Below are positions 35,549 through 50,700 of a DNA stretch of 64,000 nucleotides, piece by piece. The notes under the pieces are model-generated. The model did not search any database and had not been told where the DNA came from. It worked only from the letters and a program-made list of their open reading frames with translations. The stretch's first letter is position 1. Every line of letters starts with the position of its first letter. The DNA lies in contig CM041538.1 of the NCBI GenBank assembly GCA_023238725.1, forward strand, positions 2,820,182 through 2,884,181. The letters run 5' to 3'. Source of the DNA: Scortum barcoo. Its lineage: Eukaryota; Chordata; Actinopteri; Centrarchiformes; Terapontidae. Position numbers and translations under genes: made by a program.

Positions 35549-36829
35549 GTGTGTGGTGCTTTAGACCTTATCTTTACTTTCCAAACAAAAGAAGCAAGGG
35601 CTTAACAGAGCAGAGCTTTTGTTCCTGCTATAAGTAACACCTTTGCTTGTCCTACTATAAAGAGTCAGTCTGTTGTAAAAAAAAAAGAACTTCCTACCTC
35701 TTGTAGGCTCAAGCTGTATGTGCCAAATTCAGCTTTTCCACTGAGGAACATCTGCAGTATACACATACACAGAAACAGGTGAAAGAAAGGTGTTTATATA
35801 AAAATAGATATAAAAAGTGGCAATGACAAACAACATGCAGTTATCTGTATACAGGTGTTATGTAGATTGTAAATAAATGTAAATAGTGAAAAGGAAATAA
35901 ATATTGAATGGGTAAAGTACTAGACTACTTTATATTCATCAAGTGGGTGGCTATGTACAATGTATGCACATATACATGTCTATATATAGTATATAAGCAT
36001 GTAAGACTAATAGATGGGTAATACAGACTGTTTAAAGCAGTATGTATTTTAAAATAAATATCACTTTCATGTTGACACTATTGGCTGGTTTAATGGTTGC
36101 TCATCAATTGGGTAGACTTCATGTTGGAAATATTTTATTTATTAAAAATGTGTATTTCATCATTTCAGAAATGGGTAAATGTGGAGTGTGATGAAAAAGC
36201 ATCTACTGCTTCAAACAGTTTTTTTGTTTTTGTTTGTTCCAGCAAGTTGCAACATTTGTACAGTATATGCTGATAGCAGGCATAAATTAGTTAGATGTGC
36301 TCTTGCCCTTCTTTTCAAATGGCAAACCCACCTACAGTACAGTATGAGTGCTTTTGAGCTCCCTTTGCTACACCCACTGGGCTTTAACTCAACCAATGAG
36401 ATTATTTCTGCTTGAAGAACAGCACTGCCTCTGAGAAATGTCTGCAGAAGTAAAACTCCAAATCTGCTGGTTCTCAGCCTTTTGCCTTACACGCCCCCCA
36501 CCCCCTCATGCCCTCCGTGCCTGCAGAGCATCTGAAGAATTTCAAAAAGAAAAACAGATAATACAGTTTAAGCCATTCATTTCACCCCAGCATGCTGCAA
36601 TTTCAGCTCACAGTGATATTCAATGGCTGCTGGTGTTTGTTTAGCTGGAGTTAAATACAACAAGTTTTAAATTTTTCAAGAAGTTGGTTTTGAGTCCTCT
36701 TGTCTGAAGTGTCAAATACCCACTTCAGCTGTCCAGGGCCTGAGCTAGTGGACACACACTGCAGGAAAGAAACATTTGTTTAAGTTGAAGAAAGTTTTTT
36801 TAGCCATTCAAGTCACAGCTGTGGGGATA
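35549..36829. other. Non-coding stretch without recognisable features
   Basis: AT-rich DNA; nothing identified. Confidence 0.5.
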
Positions 36830-37040
36830 GAAAGGCCACTTTGGTCCAGGCTGAAATATCTCAACAACTGTTGGATTGATTGCTATGAAAACTGATACAG
36901 ATATCCAGGGTTCCCAGATTATTAACCCTACTGACTTTGGTGATCTTGTAACATTTCCTCCAGAACCACCAACAGGTTGACATTTATTGTTCTGAGTAAA
37001 ATGTCTTTCAGCTGTTAGATGGATTACCAGACATCCGTGG
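36830..37040 (+). repeat. Teleost dispersed repeat, copy 1
   Basis: Contains TTGGTCCAGGCTGAAATATC, TCAACAACTGTTGGATTGATT, CCTACTGACTTTGGTGATC and ACCACCAACAGGTTGACATT, in the order I recall for a common fish repeat. A second copy lies at 38535-38730 in the same orientation. Confidence 0.65.
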
Positions 37041-38534
37041 TCTTTTTGAACTTTGGTGGACTTTTTGTCTCGCGCCATCAATGAAAGTTTCAGAAGCTGT
37101 TCCTCTAAGTTCTGGAACTCAATATCTAATGGAGGGTTCCCTTTCATTGATGAAATGAAGAGTGTGTAATGTGTTTGCTATGCTTGATATGTGAGTATCT
37201 TCTTTGAAATCTTTTCACTGGAGAAACCTGAAAGAAGCTGTTGTAGTGGGTGATAGCAATGTGGGACACAGGTGGATTTAGGGCATTTTTGGGTGGGTCT
37301 TACCTAGAGTGTATTCTATAACCCAAATATGTGTGTGTATAGTGCAGTCTGTCCTGAAGCTTGTCTCAAGTTGTCTCATCATTGCCCTGGTTACGGAGAT
37401 GCAGACGTGCATTTATTTAAAAGACAGAGGGTAATATGGTTTAAACACAGATCTGAATGGCAGACGGACCAGGAGTGGGTCAGTCCTGTCAGTGAGAGTA
37501 CACACATGGTGGACTGTCCCACCTGGAGCACCTCAGCAGGGACAATGTGTCCGAACAATGCAAGGGCAGAGGACCAGAGCAGAACTGTTCAATTTGCGAT
37601 GCCTCAATTGTCTCCACAAATGTAATTTCCACTAAGTGGGTTATTAGTTAAATTCCTCTCTCTGTCTTTCTCTTTCTCGCTCACACACACACATACACAC
37701 ACACAAACACACAGGAGCTCATACACGCTGAGGGGCCTTCTGCTTACATCCTTAGAGAATTGTCAGCTGTGTATGTGGGATACTGGAGCAGTGTAGCAAA
37801 CATGATCACACTAAACACAGTAAGATCTGTACACGTTAACAACATCGTACCAATGGGTGTCATTTTTCCTGAGTCTCTCATCTGATCTTTTAAACCTTAA
37901 TATAACTGATTCAACTGTGAATTACTCGTTTAATATTGATGTTGAAAGTAGCAGAGGACTCTGGGAAAAAAAGATTAGTGCATAAAAATGTACCAAAATG
38001 CAGAAGTGTCCCTGACACTCAAAATCTCGTGGTAGAGGAACGCCAGAGCCCCTGATTGATTGGTGGCCCTCAGGGGCCATTAACAGGGTGTCCCTTGTTT
38101 TTCCACACTGATCCTTACATAGAAGCCTGCTTTTTCATTGTCTGACCAATTTATCGTTGTAGTTTACACTAACCCTCTGACTTGCTGATCAGATTACTTT
38201 ACATGAGCATGAATAAATTAAAAAAAAAAAAAAAAAAAACTTCTTGAAGCTCATTAATTTACTTTGAGTGGGAGTGACAGGATGTGTTTTTTAAGCCTGA
38301 AAATTACAGATTTGGTAGCTGAAAAATAAATACCCAGAGGGAGAACCTATAGACCCCCGTTATAGCTCACCTCTTTATAAATTTTGTCCATTTCCAGCAT
38401 TTACTGTTTTTCTTGTACTTTGAATAGGATACCTTGTGTTTTGTTCCAGAGGCTAAGCCCACCCAAAGGTGAAATTCTAAAACTGGCCCATGACACAGGG
38501 CATTGATGTCAAATGTAAACCAGTGTAAACCAGT
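37041..38534. other. Non-coding spacer between two copies of one repeat
   Basis: Includes (CA)n at 37679-37714 and an A20 run near 38219-38240. No gene recognised. Confidence 0.5.
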
Positions 38535-38730
38535 GGACTACCAGCAATATACGAAAAGGCATGTTAATCTGAGAAGACAGGGACAAACAGGGTGTGACGG
38601 ATTGTTGATGATGCTGACTTTTCCTCTAGTACCACCAGCAGGTTGACATTGGTGCTTTTGAATTAAATATCTCCAACAAGCCATCCAATAGAACTGCCAT
38701 GAAATTTGGTACAAACATTCATATTTCACA
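38535..38730 (+). repeat. Teleost dispersed repeat, copy 2
   Basis: Shares with copy 1 the core ACCACCAGCAGGTTGACATT (38633-38652). It then has ATATCTCCAACAAGCC, CCATCCAATAGAACTGCC and ATGAAATTTGGTACAAAC, a decayed form of the 'tattggatggattgccatgaaatttggta' theme of this family. Confidence 0.65.
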
Positions 38731-41700
38731 TTTCCTCGGGCAGACAAAGGCAGGAACCTGTGCAGTGTACTGTAGTAGGTTTCTGGTAATCTGTATTACT
38801 GCAAAAGCCAGTGTGGTTAGGTGGAACAGACTCAGGACTTTCTGGTTTCACTTCAGAGCTCTGTTTCCTCTGACATGTTTTCTGGCTACAACATATTGCA
38901 GCTAAAAAAACGGTGAAGGAGCCAATTGCCCTTCTGCACATCATAAAGTCACTGGTACCACCACTGTTACAGTAACAGCAGCGTGACTCTGTTTGGTGCT
39001 GGCATTGTGGCATGTTTCCCTTCAGTCTCCATGGTAATAGATTGATAAATTCACAATTAGCCCAAGTGTCGAAAGCCCATCCTCGTCTGCTTCTAGCAGT
39101 GAGGAACATCTGCTTGATACACACACACACACACACACACACTAAGACACACACTGATGCTCAAACACATGCCCACATATACACAAAAACAAATTGAGGC
39201 ACACAAGACATACACACAAACACACACACACACACACAGATCCTTTGTTAGGGGGTAAGACATCTGCTGTTTGTTGTTCACAAATTATTGATAGCAGTAA
39301 ACAGAAAGTTGAGGAGAAAACAGGCATTTCTCATGCTGATGAAATTTTCACGACCTGTCAGCTCATTCAAACCAACGCTCTGTTACCACGCAGGACAGCA
39401 CGACAACAAGAGACACATCTCCACCACATATTTCCCACAGAAAGGAGGGAGGCACAGAGAGGAGGGAAGTGACAGAAACAAAGATAACACAGAGGTGGAG
39501 GCCAGGGACAGGTGGAAAAGTGTTTCTTTCCAGAGCCCTTTGCTTTGCTATATATAGAGAGGAAAATAAAATCCATACTGATATACTGTGGTTATGGACA
39601 TACATGGAGTGTGACTTAAGAGGTGTTTATTATGGTAATAAGGAGAAAACATTTCCCATCCATCATAATGACATGCTTGACATGTTGTGCTATAATCTCA
39701 TTAGCAAGGGGGTTAAGCATGTAAATGACTCTCTGCATGTCTGTCACTAGTTGTGCCACTTTTACTCTCCAACATGTGGCCTATCACAAAGTTCCAGATG
39801 TGTCATTTGTAAAGAAAATAGATCAGTAGTTTCCCAGGAACTGCATTCCTATTGGATGATTCAGATTCTTTGTCCAATGCCAACATTCAGTGTTAATTCA
39901 AAAGCAGTGTGCTCTTCATGTAACAAGGCACAAAGTGTGTGAGGGCTGATGTGCTGGATGGTCATAAAGGGCATCAGACTCAGAGTTTACATCCCATCAC
40001 AGACCCACACGAATGTTAATAACCATTTCCCTTTCCCTAACCCTAAAGAGTATGTGGCTCAAGTCAGTTGCACCTGTAACTACACCAACAGAGATGTCAT
40101 GGTGTACTGACACACGGGACATCACTGCAGCAAGGACAGAGGTCATTGGAGGTCAGCAAAAACAAGAGTGTTAAGTGAGTCTTTGACAAGGTGATCCAGG
40201 TGCCCCTGTTCTGAGCAAAGCTTGAATATTACTCACAGTAATGGGGCTGATAGCACAGCTGCCCCACAATGGAGCAGTTTACATTCTGCCTACTGGCCAA
40301 TTAACAAAGAAGAGTCATCTTTCCTATCAGATTCCAACACACGAAAAAAGTATTGGAGTTAGGTTAAGGTGTGTTTGTGTGTCTGCATTATGTGTTGTGA
40401 CAAAACTACACTTCTCTTTTAGCGTCTAATGTGTGTTTGTGGCTGCAGCTGCTGTTGCTTGTTGTTGAGTACATTTTGACTAACCTACCGTTTATTTTTG
40501 TCTAAGTACATTTTCACTCTTTACAAGTATTTTTACTTGCAAAATATTCTGATACTCTTCCCATCCGTGGTTATAACAGTGCATTTCAGTATTTTATGTA
40601 ATATTGTCAAATTTGACCCATCACTTACAAATCATTTTGATTAAAAAACAAGAGTGTGATTGGTGGTGTCTCTCTCTCTCTCAGATCTATCATCTTGCTC
40701 AAGGCTGATGTTTTGGGTCAGTGCAGTGCGTGTTTTACGTGCTGCTCACAAAACGCTTTGGAAAGCACTGTTGAGAATTTGAATTCACTCACAAACTGAA
40801 GAAAAACCTTTAGAAGTCATGCTAGACTAGATTTGAAAAAAAGAGAAAAAAATAACTCCCCCTTTCTTCAAATTTTTCTCTTCAGGGTTGTTTACCTCTC
40901 TCAGCGATATCCTCCTTCTATTCCTGGTCTCTTTATTGACTCCTGCAGCACCTTTGTTATCTCCCCACTGTGCTGTCTGGAAAAGTGGCCACCTTAAGTG
41001 TTCTTTAGTGCCACTCCTGTTGTGGAGCGTATTTCTGAAACAACACAGGATAGGCAGGATGTTTGTGGCACGAGCAGATATGGCAAGGAGATACCCCCTT
41101 TTTACAGAAAAAAATTACTTAAGTGTATATGTCTTTGTGTGCGTAAAGTGCATATTGTTTACAGTCAACAAAAGCAGTGCATAGAAACATTCAGGGCATG
41201 GAAAAGAGAGTTGTGCTCAGGGAAGAGAGGTCTTTTTACTTTAATTGAACAGATGTTAGACCTAGAGTGAGAAGCAATGATCCACCATATTTTCAAGTAA
41301 ATGCTATTTTTGCTACTTTATATTGCTGTTGTTATATCACAATCGGTGCTTTGCACGCAGGCCTCGCTCTCTAAAAGACAACAGGAGTTACTCATCTAAG
41401 GAGAGCCATGCAGTGAAGTTTGTATGTGACCTTCATTCACTACAATGGATTACCACGCACATATACCCTATATATACGTGTATGACCATGACTTCTGTGA
41501 GAATGTTAACCATGTTCGATGCCTTGAGACCTTCAGAGGTGCTTTAAGTTGCCATGAGGAGTGTGTTTCATTTGTCTATTCTACTGCTTGTCACCTTTCT
41601 GGAAGTGAGCGAGAACCCACTGAGGATAATGGACCCATCACAGAAATCAACATATTCAATCAACAAATCAGATTAAAGACGATCACTCAATGGTTGCCCA

Positions 41701-44700
41701 AATTCACTGTTTTTCTTAAGTACAGTACATTTGAACTTTAGAAATTAATTAAAAAAAAAAAAAAGCCATGGAACGTGTGGGTTAACAAACACGTGCAGGT
41801 GCAAAGTGCAGGTTTTAGTTTATGGACATATTCCCCCAAAAATAAAACAAATGTATTCATCAAATTTATATTTATCTTTGGAAACTGCTGTGCTGTATTT
41901 GCTCAGCTAAAGCTCACTGCAGGAAGGCGTGAGTGCTGTCTGATGAAGCAAAGCTTGTAAGGCAGTAAACGTAGGTTCACTGCTAGACTAATAAGTAAGG
42001 GTCTGCCATCACAACATCAAAGTAGTTAATCCATCAGTCCTCTGCTCGCTTTCTTGCTGCCATGCCTGCTGCCATTTTACACCTGAGAGCTGTTGCTGTT
42101 TATAACATTTCATCAGTCCACCTCCACAGCAGCCTCTACCTGAAGGCTCTGGGTCTATTTCCTGACTCCAGCTTTGTGCTGTGCTGCAGCCCGGTCATAC
42201 TAAATGGTGTCTGAATAACACGCAATATTTTAAGTCCATTGGCATGTTATTGCAACACTTTTTTTTTCCTTTTAGCGTGTAATGGTGGCAAACAAAAGTT
42301 CATAGGTCAGAGGAAATCAAGGAAGAGGAAAGGAGAGGAGAAAACATGGGAGGGGTGAAGAGTTTCACCTCCGGTAGTTGCAGAATGAGGTCAGAGTAGT
42401 TCTTTGATGGTCAGTCCTTAGAGAAAAGAGTCAGCTTATCCTGATTGGCACATTATGCAATATTGGCAGTAGGCTATATGCAAATTTCATTAAGAAGCTC
42501 TGCTGAGATGTGAGGTCAAGTCTGCAGAAGCCATATGAGGGCTTCACATACTATATAGAACAATGGTTAATTGGATAGCCACCATCATTTAAAAAAAATA
42601 ATGTAAAATGCTAACACAAAGTAAAGAATTATAGCAGATGGAGACAACTTTGGTGAAATCCTTCACATGATGGATTAAACTCCAAATGAGGCTTGAATTA
42701 ATTAACATTTTTCCAGCACACTATGTTTAATTAGTTTATCATGTTAAACCCCTTATAATACTCCTATAATATTTGCAAAGTATTAGTGTAGGAAGTATCT
42801 TGTATAGCTTAGTAATTCTAGGGCGACCTAAACACATGTAAATTTATTGTATTTTAAACTTACATAGTTTTAAAGAGGAGCACTACTTACCCTATGAAAA
42901 CAGTTGTATAGTGATCTGTGGCTCTTGACAGTGTGAGAGAATTTCCCTGATGATGATGTTACCAGGGGTTGTTTCTAGCTTTGGCTTGGAGACTTAAAAT
43001 TTTTATGAAAGTCTGCGTTACAAAGAGGGTGTGTAGGAGAGATGTGTGCATTTCCATTTTCCACTCAAGGGGTGTATAATGAAAAGACAAGGGAAATGTA
43101 GCATGCAGAGTGCTTTTAGCTTGACTAATCACTCACAGGTTCACTTCTCCATGTAGGATAGACACTCAGATATTTACTCAATAGCAATAACTAAACAGAG
43201 GCTTCATTATTTTGCACCAGCACTGAGGAATGTAGAGTCTTACACATTCATAAAATATGACACGTTTCATCATTGGATTGTTAGCAGGTCAGAGTGTGTG
43301 TACCATGGACTTTTTCTATCCATTGTGTTGATGACACATTACACTTGATTAGTTTATGCACTGAACATTTAGACACAAATGGTGGACAGTAAATGTAGTG
43401 CACTATATAATAAATGGGTCATGCTTTCTGACAGCCCCACAGGAATAAAAGGTCAGCATATCTCAGACTCTGCTTCCTCAAGTTAGATATTTATGTGAAA
43501 TAGATCTATTGCAAGTTCTCCAACTTTATAGAAGTGATTAGTAATTTGTAGAATGGCATGGCATTTCTATGTCACTCTAATGTGTATTTAGTTTCTGGGT
43601 AGAGATTTGCTGCCAGTGGAGTGTCACAGTTCATAATATATCACTCAGTGGTGCCTTATTGTTAATTACATGTACATCTAGAAGACTACACCAAACAATA
43701 ATATAAATGATCAATTCAGCTGCTGCCTATGCAAAGAGTGAGAGTGGAGCCATTATTACCTTAATGTATTAGTTCACTGCCACCAGTAAGCTGTCACGCT
43801 GTGTGTCACACATGTGTCAGGTTTGCTGTTAAAGCACTTGGTCTTTTTTTTTTGAATGCTTGAAATTATCTCTGTTTATGATTTCCTAACAAATTATGCC
43901 TTTCTTCTCTCAAAAACATTGGAGAAGGTAGTATGGTGTTGTTATACTACCACAAAAACATCTGAGAGAATGGTTTAAGTCTACGTTTTGACACCAGAGG
44001 CTGCTGTTTGCATCATATGACGTACAAAAGGTCCACATTGGTTAGTTGGCCAAGATCTTTCCCTTAACTAAACCACATAGTTTTAGTTTGGCTTAGCATA
44101 AAGGTAGATGTGGTAACAACAGAGATGGAGATTAGAAAAAAAACCTCATGAATGCATTTTTTTGAATGGTCACCTGTGTCGTTGGAAGTAGTAAGTGTAA
44201 TTTGTTTCTTATTCATGAGAACTTGTTTAGTATTGCACTTAGTTGGACTTTCTATTTAGGTGTTCTTCTAAATGTGTAATCTAACCAACCGACTTCCCAC
44301 TGTCTGTAAGCGTTTTCTCCATCAACCTTTTCCTCTTTCCTCTCATGACTCTCTCCCGCCTTTCCACCTCCTCTCTCTCGTGGACCCTGAGATTCTTAGG
44401 CATCTGTGTTGTTAATAATTCAGCCTGGAGGATGGATTTTGGTCTTACACTCACAGCAGGAAATGCCTTGCTCCACTGAACAACACACTCACGGCCAGGC
44501 CCCTGATGTGTCTTCAGGAGCAGAAATAGGGAAAGCCCTTTCCCCGTAGATGGCTGTTCTCAAATGCAGGGGAAAGGAAAAGGACAAGTAAGACGGCAGC
44601 AGTGATTTCATGTTTCTTTTCTGTGCATGCAATGAAACAGCCCTAAACAAAGAAGTCATACTCTCAGTAACCCTAACCCTCAGAGTTTTCACGATACAAG

Positions 44701-47700
44701 TACAATGCACCTGGAAGAACGTGGACACTTTTAGAAACACTGTTCCCCCTCATCTCCTTTAAAGCATCTTTGATATAGTTGTGGGTCATTTTTTCTCCAT
44801 TTCCTCTTGCCGTTTCTATTTTTTTGTATCTCCATTTTTTTCTCCAGTTTCATGACACATTTTCATGTGGTGACACATTAGTATCCATCAGTTTTGAAGG
44901 GCAGGGCGATCAGGGAGGCCTGTCGACTGCTGTGTGTCATACATTACAGCACAGATCTAATTTCCGGCCTGAGTTTAACAATGTCTGCGTCCTCTGAGAG
45001 GTGAGACTATATGAGGGACACATCATGAGGTTCTACGTGTTTCAGATATTGTGCGTGTGTGTGTGGAAGCTGGAAAGAAACAAGACCAAATAAGGCCAGA
45101 AGGAAGTGAGAAAAATTCACGTGTCCTCCAAAGTGACATTCAGTGTCACTCTGGCATCATACTGTGTGATTCATGAAACACATGGTGGGATGAATTTAGC
45201 ATATAAGGTCATTGTCTCTGACTATAAACAGCAATACTTTGTTATGTAATCAATGATGTCCTGGTCAGTTTTGGTCCGTGGAATCAAAATGATGATTGAA
45301 CCTGGTGTTGCCATGGTGATTCTAGCAGCATGCATATGAAATTGATTTCCAGCAGTGGAAGAGGTTTTAAAGAACTATTTTACTACTGTTTTAAATATTT
45401 TCCTATCTGATTAAATGGGGTTTTTATATATTTTGTTTGTTTGTTTTGTTTTGTTTTCATGCTATTTTATTTTTGACACAGATGAAGTTGGTTGGTTTGG
45501 CTTGAGTTAAATTTACTATGAGTTAAATTTAGTTGTTTTTTTCATTTTCTTCCAGTGATAGTCCACAGCTGATTCACTAGTACTGCTTTTTTTAGTTGGA
45601 TCACATTTCTGTATTAAATCTTAATTGAAATCAGGATGCATTTTTGTAGTTTTGCCTGTGACTGAAAATGTTGATTGAACTGAAATAAACAGTAAAAGTT
45701 CATGATTATGTTGACATGACTGGTACCTAAAATGACTTTTATACTTAACTAGAAGTATAGGTAAAAGAGAGTGTTCTGCTCTTTAGAGAATGACATGGTT
45801 AGACAGCAGAGGAGCCATGTCTTGGCTTTGTGCTCTCTGATGATTCACTTTATCAGAGATAAAATATTTATTCTGTCAGGAGCAGAATAAACAATTGCAG
45901 CATTTCCAGGCCATTTGCCCCCTCTGGCTGTTAAAGACAGCTTCTAACAAAGAGCAGATATCTTGCATCAGATAAATGAAGTTATCAAATATGAATGAAA
46001 TTCATTGTTGTGTATTAGGGTTCATTGAGATTCATTCATAAGATTCATGAAGAGTGAGTGATGCAACAGTTTTTTTCCCACAGTGCCCATCACTTTAGCC
46101 CAGGGGAAGATGAGAGGGATTTGTGGATATGGAATCTACATAGGCACAGTGTGATGACACAGTTTCATCAATGAACAGCCTGCCCACTATGTCTTAATGA
46201 GGTGACAGCTATGAGCCTATTCACTGTCTCATTTACACTGCATTGTGCAACTGTAATACAGTAATCTAGCCTCAGGAGCAAGCAACAGTGTGACTCTTTA
46301 CTGTTTCAATCCGTTAATTAAGGATTGTGAAATTGTTGCATTTCTGTCATTTTTACAGCTTATTTAGTTATGCACATATTTCCCTTTTTCCATAATGGAT
46401 CATTTTCTTCATTATTTAACTTTACCATTATTATCCCACAGCCATTAATGGATTACTTTTAAAATCAAATCAACATTGCTTCATATTTCTGAAATTAATA
46501 TTGAATTAAATGACTCCATAATGTGAAAGTGTTCCTCATAGTCCCACAGTCACGGAGAATTTTCACCAACTCTGCTTCTTTATGCCACTATTAAGCCTCT
46601 TTTATTGTTACATCATTAATTCAATTTCCTGTAAGAGTCTGTGCTGGTCTTATCAATCTAACTAGAAGGTACAGATGAACCAAGAAGAAAGTTGATCGTA
46701 TAGACAGAAAAATGACGCCAGCTGGATGATAATGCTCTGTAGTGGCTGGATGTGTAAGCAGGCAGTTGTTCATTAATAGTATATATTAGAAATAACAATT
46801 GAACAAATTAACTTATATTGGGTGGCAATCTGTATGTGAAAAAGGGAGGGGGTTTATAGAGAGGTCAAGAAAGAAGTGACAGTGGCACGATCAGGCTATA
46901 AGAGTAAAATACAAAATAAATATGACCATGGTGACATGCATTGAGCCTGGAGAGGAATCAGAACAGGGAAAATTAATGTCAGGGAAAAACACCAACATAG
47001 GCCATAAATACATCAACATAAATAATGTCAGAGACAAGACTTTGTTGTTTTGTCCCCCAGTGTTTTAGTGCCCAACATAGGGATCTGTCAGTGACTCTGG
47101 CCGAGGCCACCACTGCAAGTTTCCATCCTGTCTGTGGCTAAACATTTTAGGGAACAAAGTGAAGTACAAGTCATAATTAACACATTTAAACATTTTTAGT
47201 AGCTCCTGTGAGCACCTTTTCTACGTCAAAACTGACTTTATTGTCTATATCATTTTGTGAATGTCTTCACAAGATATTTGTAGCCTAACATTTATTCTTT
47301 GCCTAATGTGCCGCCACACTTGTCATACTTGAGGAAAAATAAATATGTAACTTAAATACTTGCCACACTCTTCAGAACGGTGCCAGGTGGATAGATAGCC
47401 CCCCTCTTCCTCTATTTTCTCTTCAGTAATGTGTTACCACATCTATATCACTCTCTATTTTTGACTTATTAATTCTGCTTTGGTCCTCCTCTCTCTCTCT
47501 CTCTCAACATCTCCACTCTGAGATGACAAGTCTTCCCTCCTTCCTGTCCACCATCATTCTTCCTCTCAGACACACATCTGTGTATATACATATATGAAAT
47601 GACTGACAGGCCGGCAACTAGAAGTACCTATAACCATCTTTTTTTCTAGCGGCTAAAGCCCTTTAAAAGTGTCAGGATGGGGTTGTGGTAGGCAGATGGG

Positions 47701-50700
47701 GGTCTTATCTCCCCCAAACACCTGTACCTGCTCCATAGTGCCATTTAAGGCCTCACGGCTGCATAAATAGGTAACAATGCTGATTTTTGTGTCACTTTAA
47801 GAGATGCTGCAGGCTAACTGAGTAGAGAGCTCTGGGGAAGGCCTTTCTCTCCAACCACATCTTTATTCCTGAGTTTGAGATTCAAATTTTTTATTCTTGG
47901 TTCCCATATTTTCAAAGATGTTTCATAGGTTTGAATGATTTTGTGAGTCTCTGCACACATTTTAAAAGTCTAAGATACATGAATGTGTTCTTTATGCTCA
48001 GACTCACAGGATGTTATTTAGACAGGAGAGGCTAAGAGCTGGATATAGAGCATTTTCATATTCATCATTGTGTCTTACTGTAGAGGGTGCACTAACATGG
48101 CACAACAACCTGCATTTGGTCATTTGAATCAGTGATTAGTGGAATTCCAGCTCTTTTTTAGTGATCATTTGGCTCAGCTCAGCAATAAGAGCTGGCTCTT
48201 TCATTTTTTCATGTTGTACCACTTCTGACTTCTGCTACGTGTGCACATATATCACTTAGATTGTAATATGTAATATGTAATTTCCAAAATACCACAATTT
48301 TACATTGTGTTTGGTATAAAAACCTTAAATATTCCAAAAATGTCAAACACAATTACACATGCATTGAACGTTTTATTTACATTGAAAACACAAAATCTTC
48401 ACAAAATCACACTCAGAATGGAGCAGGATGTGTTCATATAACAAATAAAACAATACATTTCAATGTGTATGTCATTGTGCATTTTTTCCCCATAAACTAA
48501 GTGTGTGTCCACAGTTTTTTATGATTATCATGGACAGCTGAGATCAAGAAAAAAAAACCTGACAATGAAGTCCTTTGCATAGCAGTGTAAATAAGTTTGC
48601 TCTGTTGCAAAGACAGTATGGGTTTCATGCTCTTACAGTTGCTCAAAGTGTTTCAAGGTCAGCCAAAGCCACCAGCATTTTCAGCATTTTCCCACGTTTG
48701 GAAGTTTACTGGAGGGAAGAGCGTTGTCCTAAAAGATATTCCCACATGTGCAATTTATGACAATGATGGTGACTGCTGTCCAACAGTCACTCAAAAATTG
48801 TAACGGTGTTTGGTTGGGTTAAGATCTGGTGACAATGAAAGCCATCACATATGATTCATTAACATGTGTTATTTTTCAAACTCAACAAACCTTTTAGTGA
48901 GCTACAGCTTGTGCACTGTACAGAGTCATCTCCATTTGTTAATGTTTCTACACACATTTATTCAGGTTTTTTCCTAATTTGTCACTAACGTATGTTTGGA
49001 GGCCATGTGTAAAAATCACACTGAATGAGGAGTGGTGAGATTTCCTGCAAAGCTTGAAGTTAAAGCTTGGTGACCTTCAATTTGTGAGGTGCGAATCATT
49101 TCTCCAATTAATGCCAATACATTTGTTCATCTATTTTTAAAAGGTTTAGAGTTAGGTTAATAGAATCAGCACATACGACAACTTTCATTCCTCATTTCTG
49201 CGCACAGATTTACATTGTGTACCACTGGGACATCTCTTAGCTAGCAGAGGTAGTATACACACATAAGTGCCCAACCCACATAGAATAACAGTGTAAGACG
49301 ACAAAAATACTGTTCCAGCGGTGAAACTGGAAAATGAAAAGAGGTCAAACAAGAAAATAGCTTAATATTTTCAATATTTTAAAATCTTTGTGAAATGTGA
49401 ATGAGAATGTATTTTCCTTAACACAACTTGCTGTTTTATTAACATGAGGTTGTACACTGACCTCCATTTATTTTCAACTTCAATATACTTCTACTGTGCT
49501 ATTATGGGAAAATGCTGAGAAAATGCTAAGAGAGAGCACAGAATGAAAACCGTACAGTAAAAGATGTGCTCAGACCATATAGTTTTATGTTTTGTTTATG
49601 CTTTATGTTTCATCTTCTTACAGTAGCTCTATATTACAGCTTGACTGGGCCGACTCAGGCTGGACACCCAGAGAGTCTGTTAAATCCATTACACTTAATT
49701 AATATGTTGATTTTAATTAGCTGTCACTGGGCTGCAAAAGAGTAAGGCAGTTGTAATAGTGGTTTGTTCATGGCAATTATAGCACAGCTCTGGTGATATT
49801 AACAAGTTATATTAACAAGGTCTAATTCTTAAAATTGGTGTTACAGTGTTTTTACTATTATGAACTGTGGAGGAGACTTCACCAAAAAAGGTAAATGAAC
49901 ACCAGGAAATAGGAAAGTTGAACAAAAAATGAAATCATTCATTGTCATTATATTAAGCAACATGTTATTTTACAGTTGAAGCAAAACACCTTGGAAGGTG
50001 GTTAATTTAAGCTCCTAAAACTGCCTGCTTTTTCATGTTGTTCTATACAACAAAGTGGATCACTTCAAATAGACTATAGCACTTTTAAAGTCATATTTCA
50101 CTTATATTTCATATATCACTTTCAGCATGAAACAAAAAGAAACAAAGTCAGACAAAGCTAATTGTTTTGCACCCAGCGGGCCTTTCAGACTGCTCTGATG
50201 ACTCCATTTTAGTGCAGTCGTCAAACTCAGAGACAAGAAAATTAGAGAGAATCCAATAAACCATTTATTTTTGTCCAATGTCAAAGAGGTTCATTTTCCC
50301 GCTTAGAAGCTCAACAGATTCATTTCAGAGCAACATGCCTGTTAAATTTTTGTAGTGGGTTGAAATCTCCCTTTAAAAGGGACATGAATGCCCATCATTT
50401 CTTCTTCAGCACTATTATTTCATTAAAGATTAAAGTGAAAGTGAAACTGCTTTGAAGCAATGTCATCAAAGTCGGGGAGTCTGTAGGGAGAGAGCGGATT
50501 TAGAGGATGGCAAGGATAAGAGGCTCTTAATGGAGAGCAGTGCTTTCTGTTTTGTTAGATGCAGTGGGTTGCTGCAGCCTGGTGAGTAACTGCTAATGAA
50601 TGACCAAACAGGTCAGACACACACAGAAAATACACAAGAAGAGACTGAAAATCTGAGTGTGTGCCTCTGTTATTACTTATATTATCATTATCCCTTCTGT

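Noticed and set aside
40035..40048. CCCTAACCCTAA, possible interstitial telomere repeat
   Set aside because: Only two units; similar short words occur near 44671, both compatible with chance.
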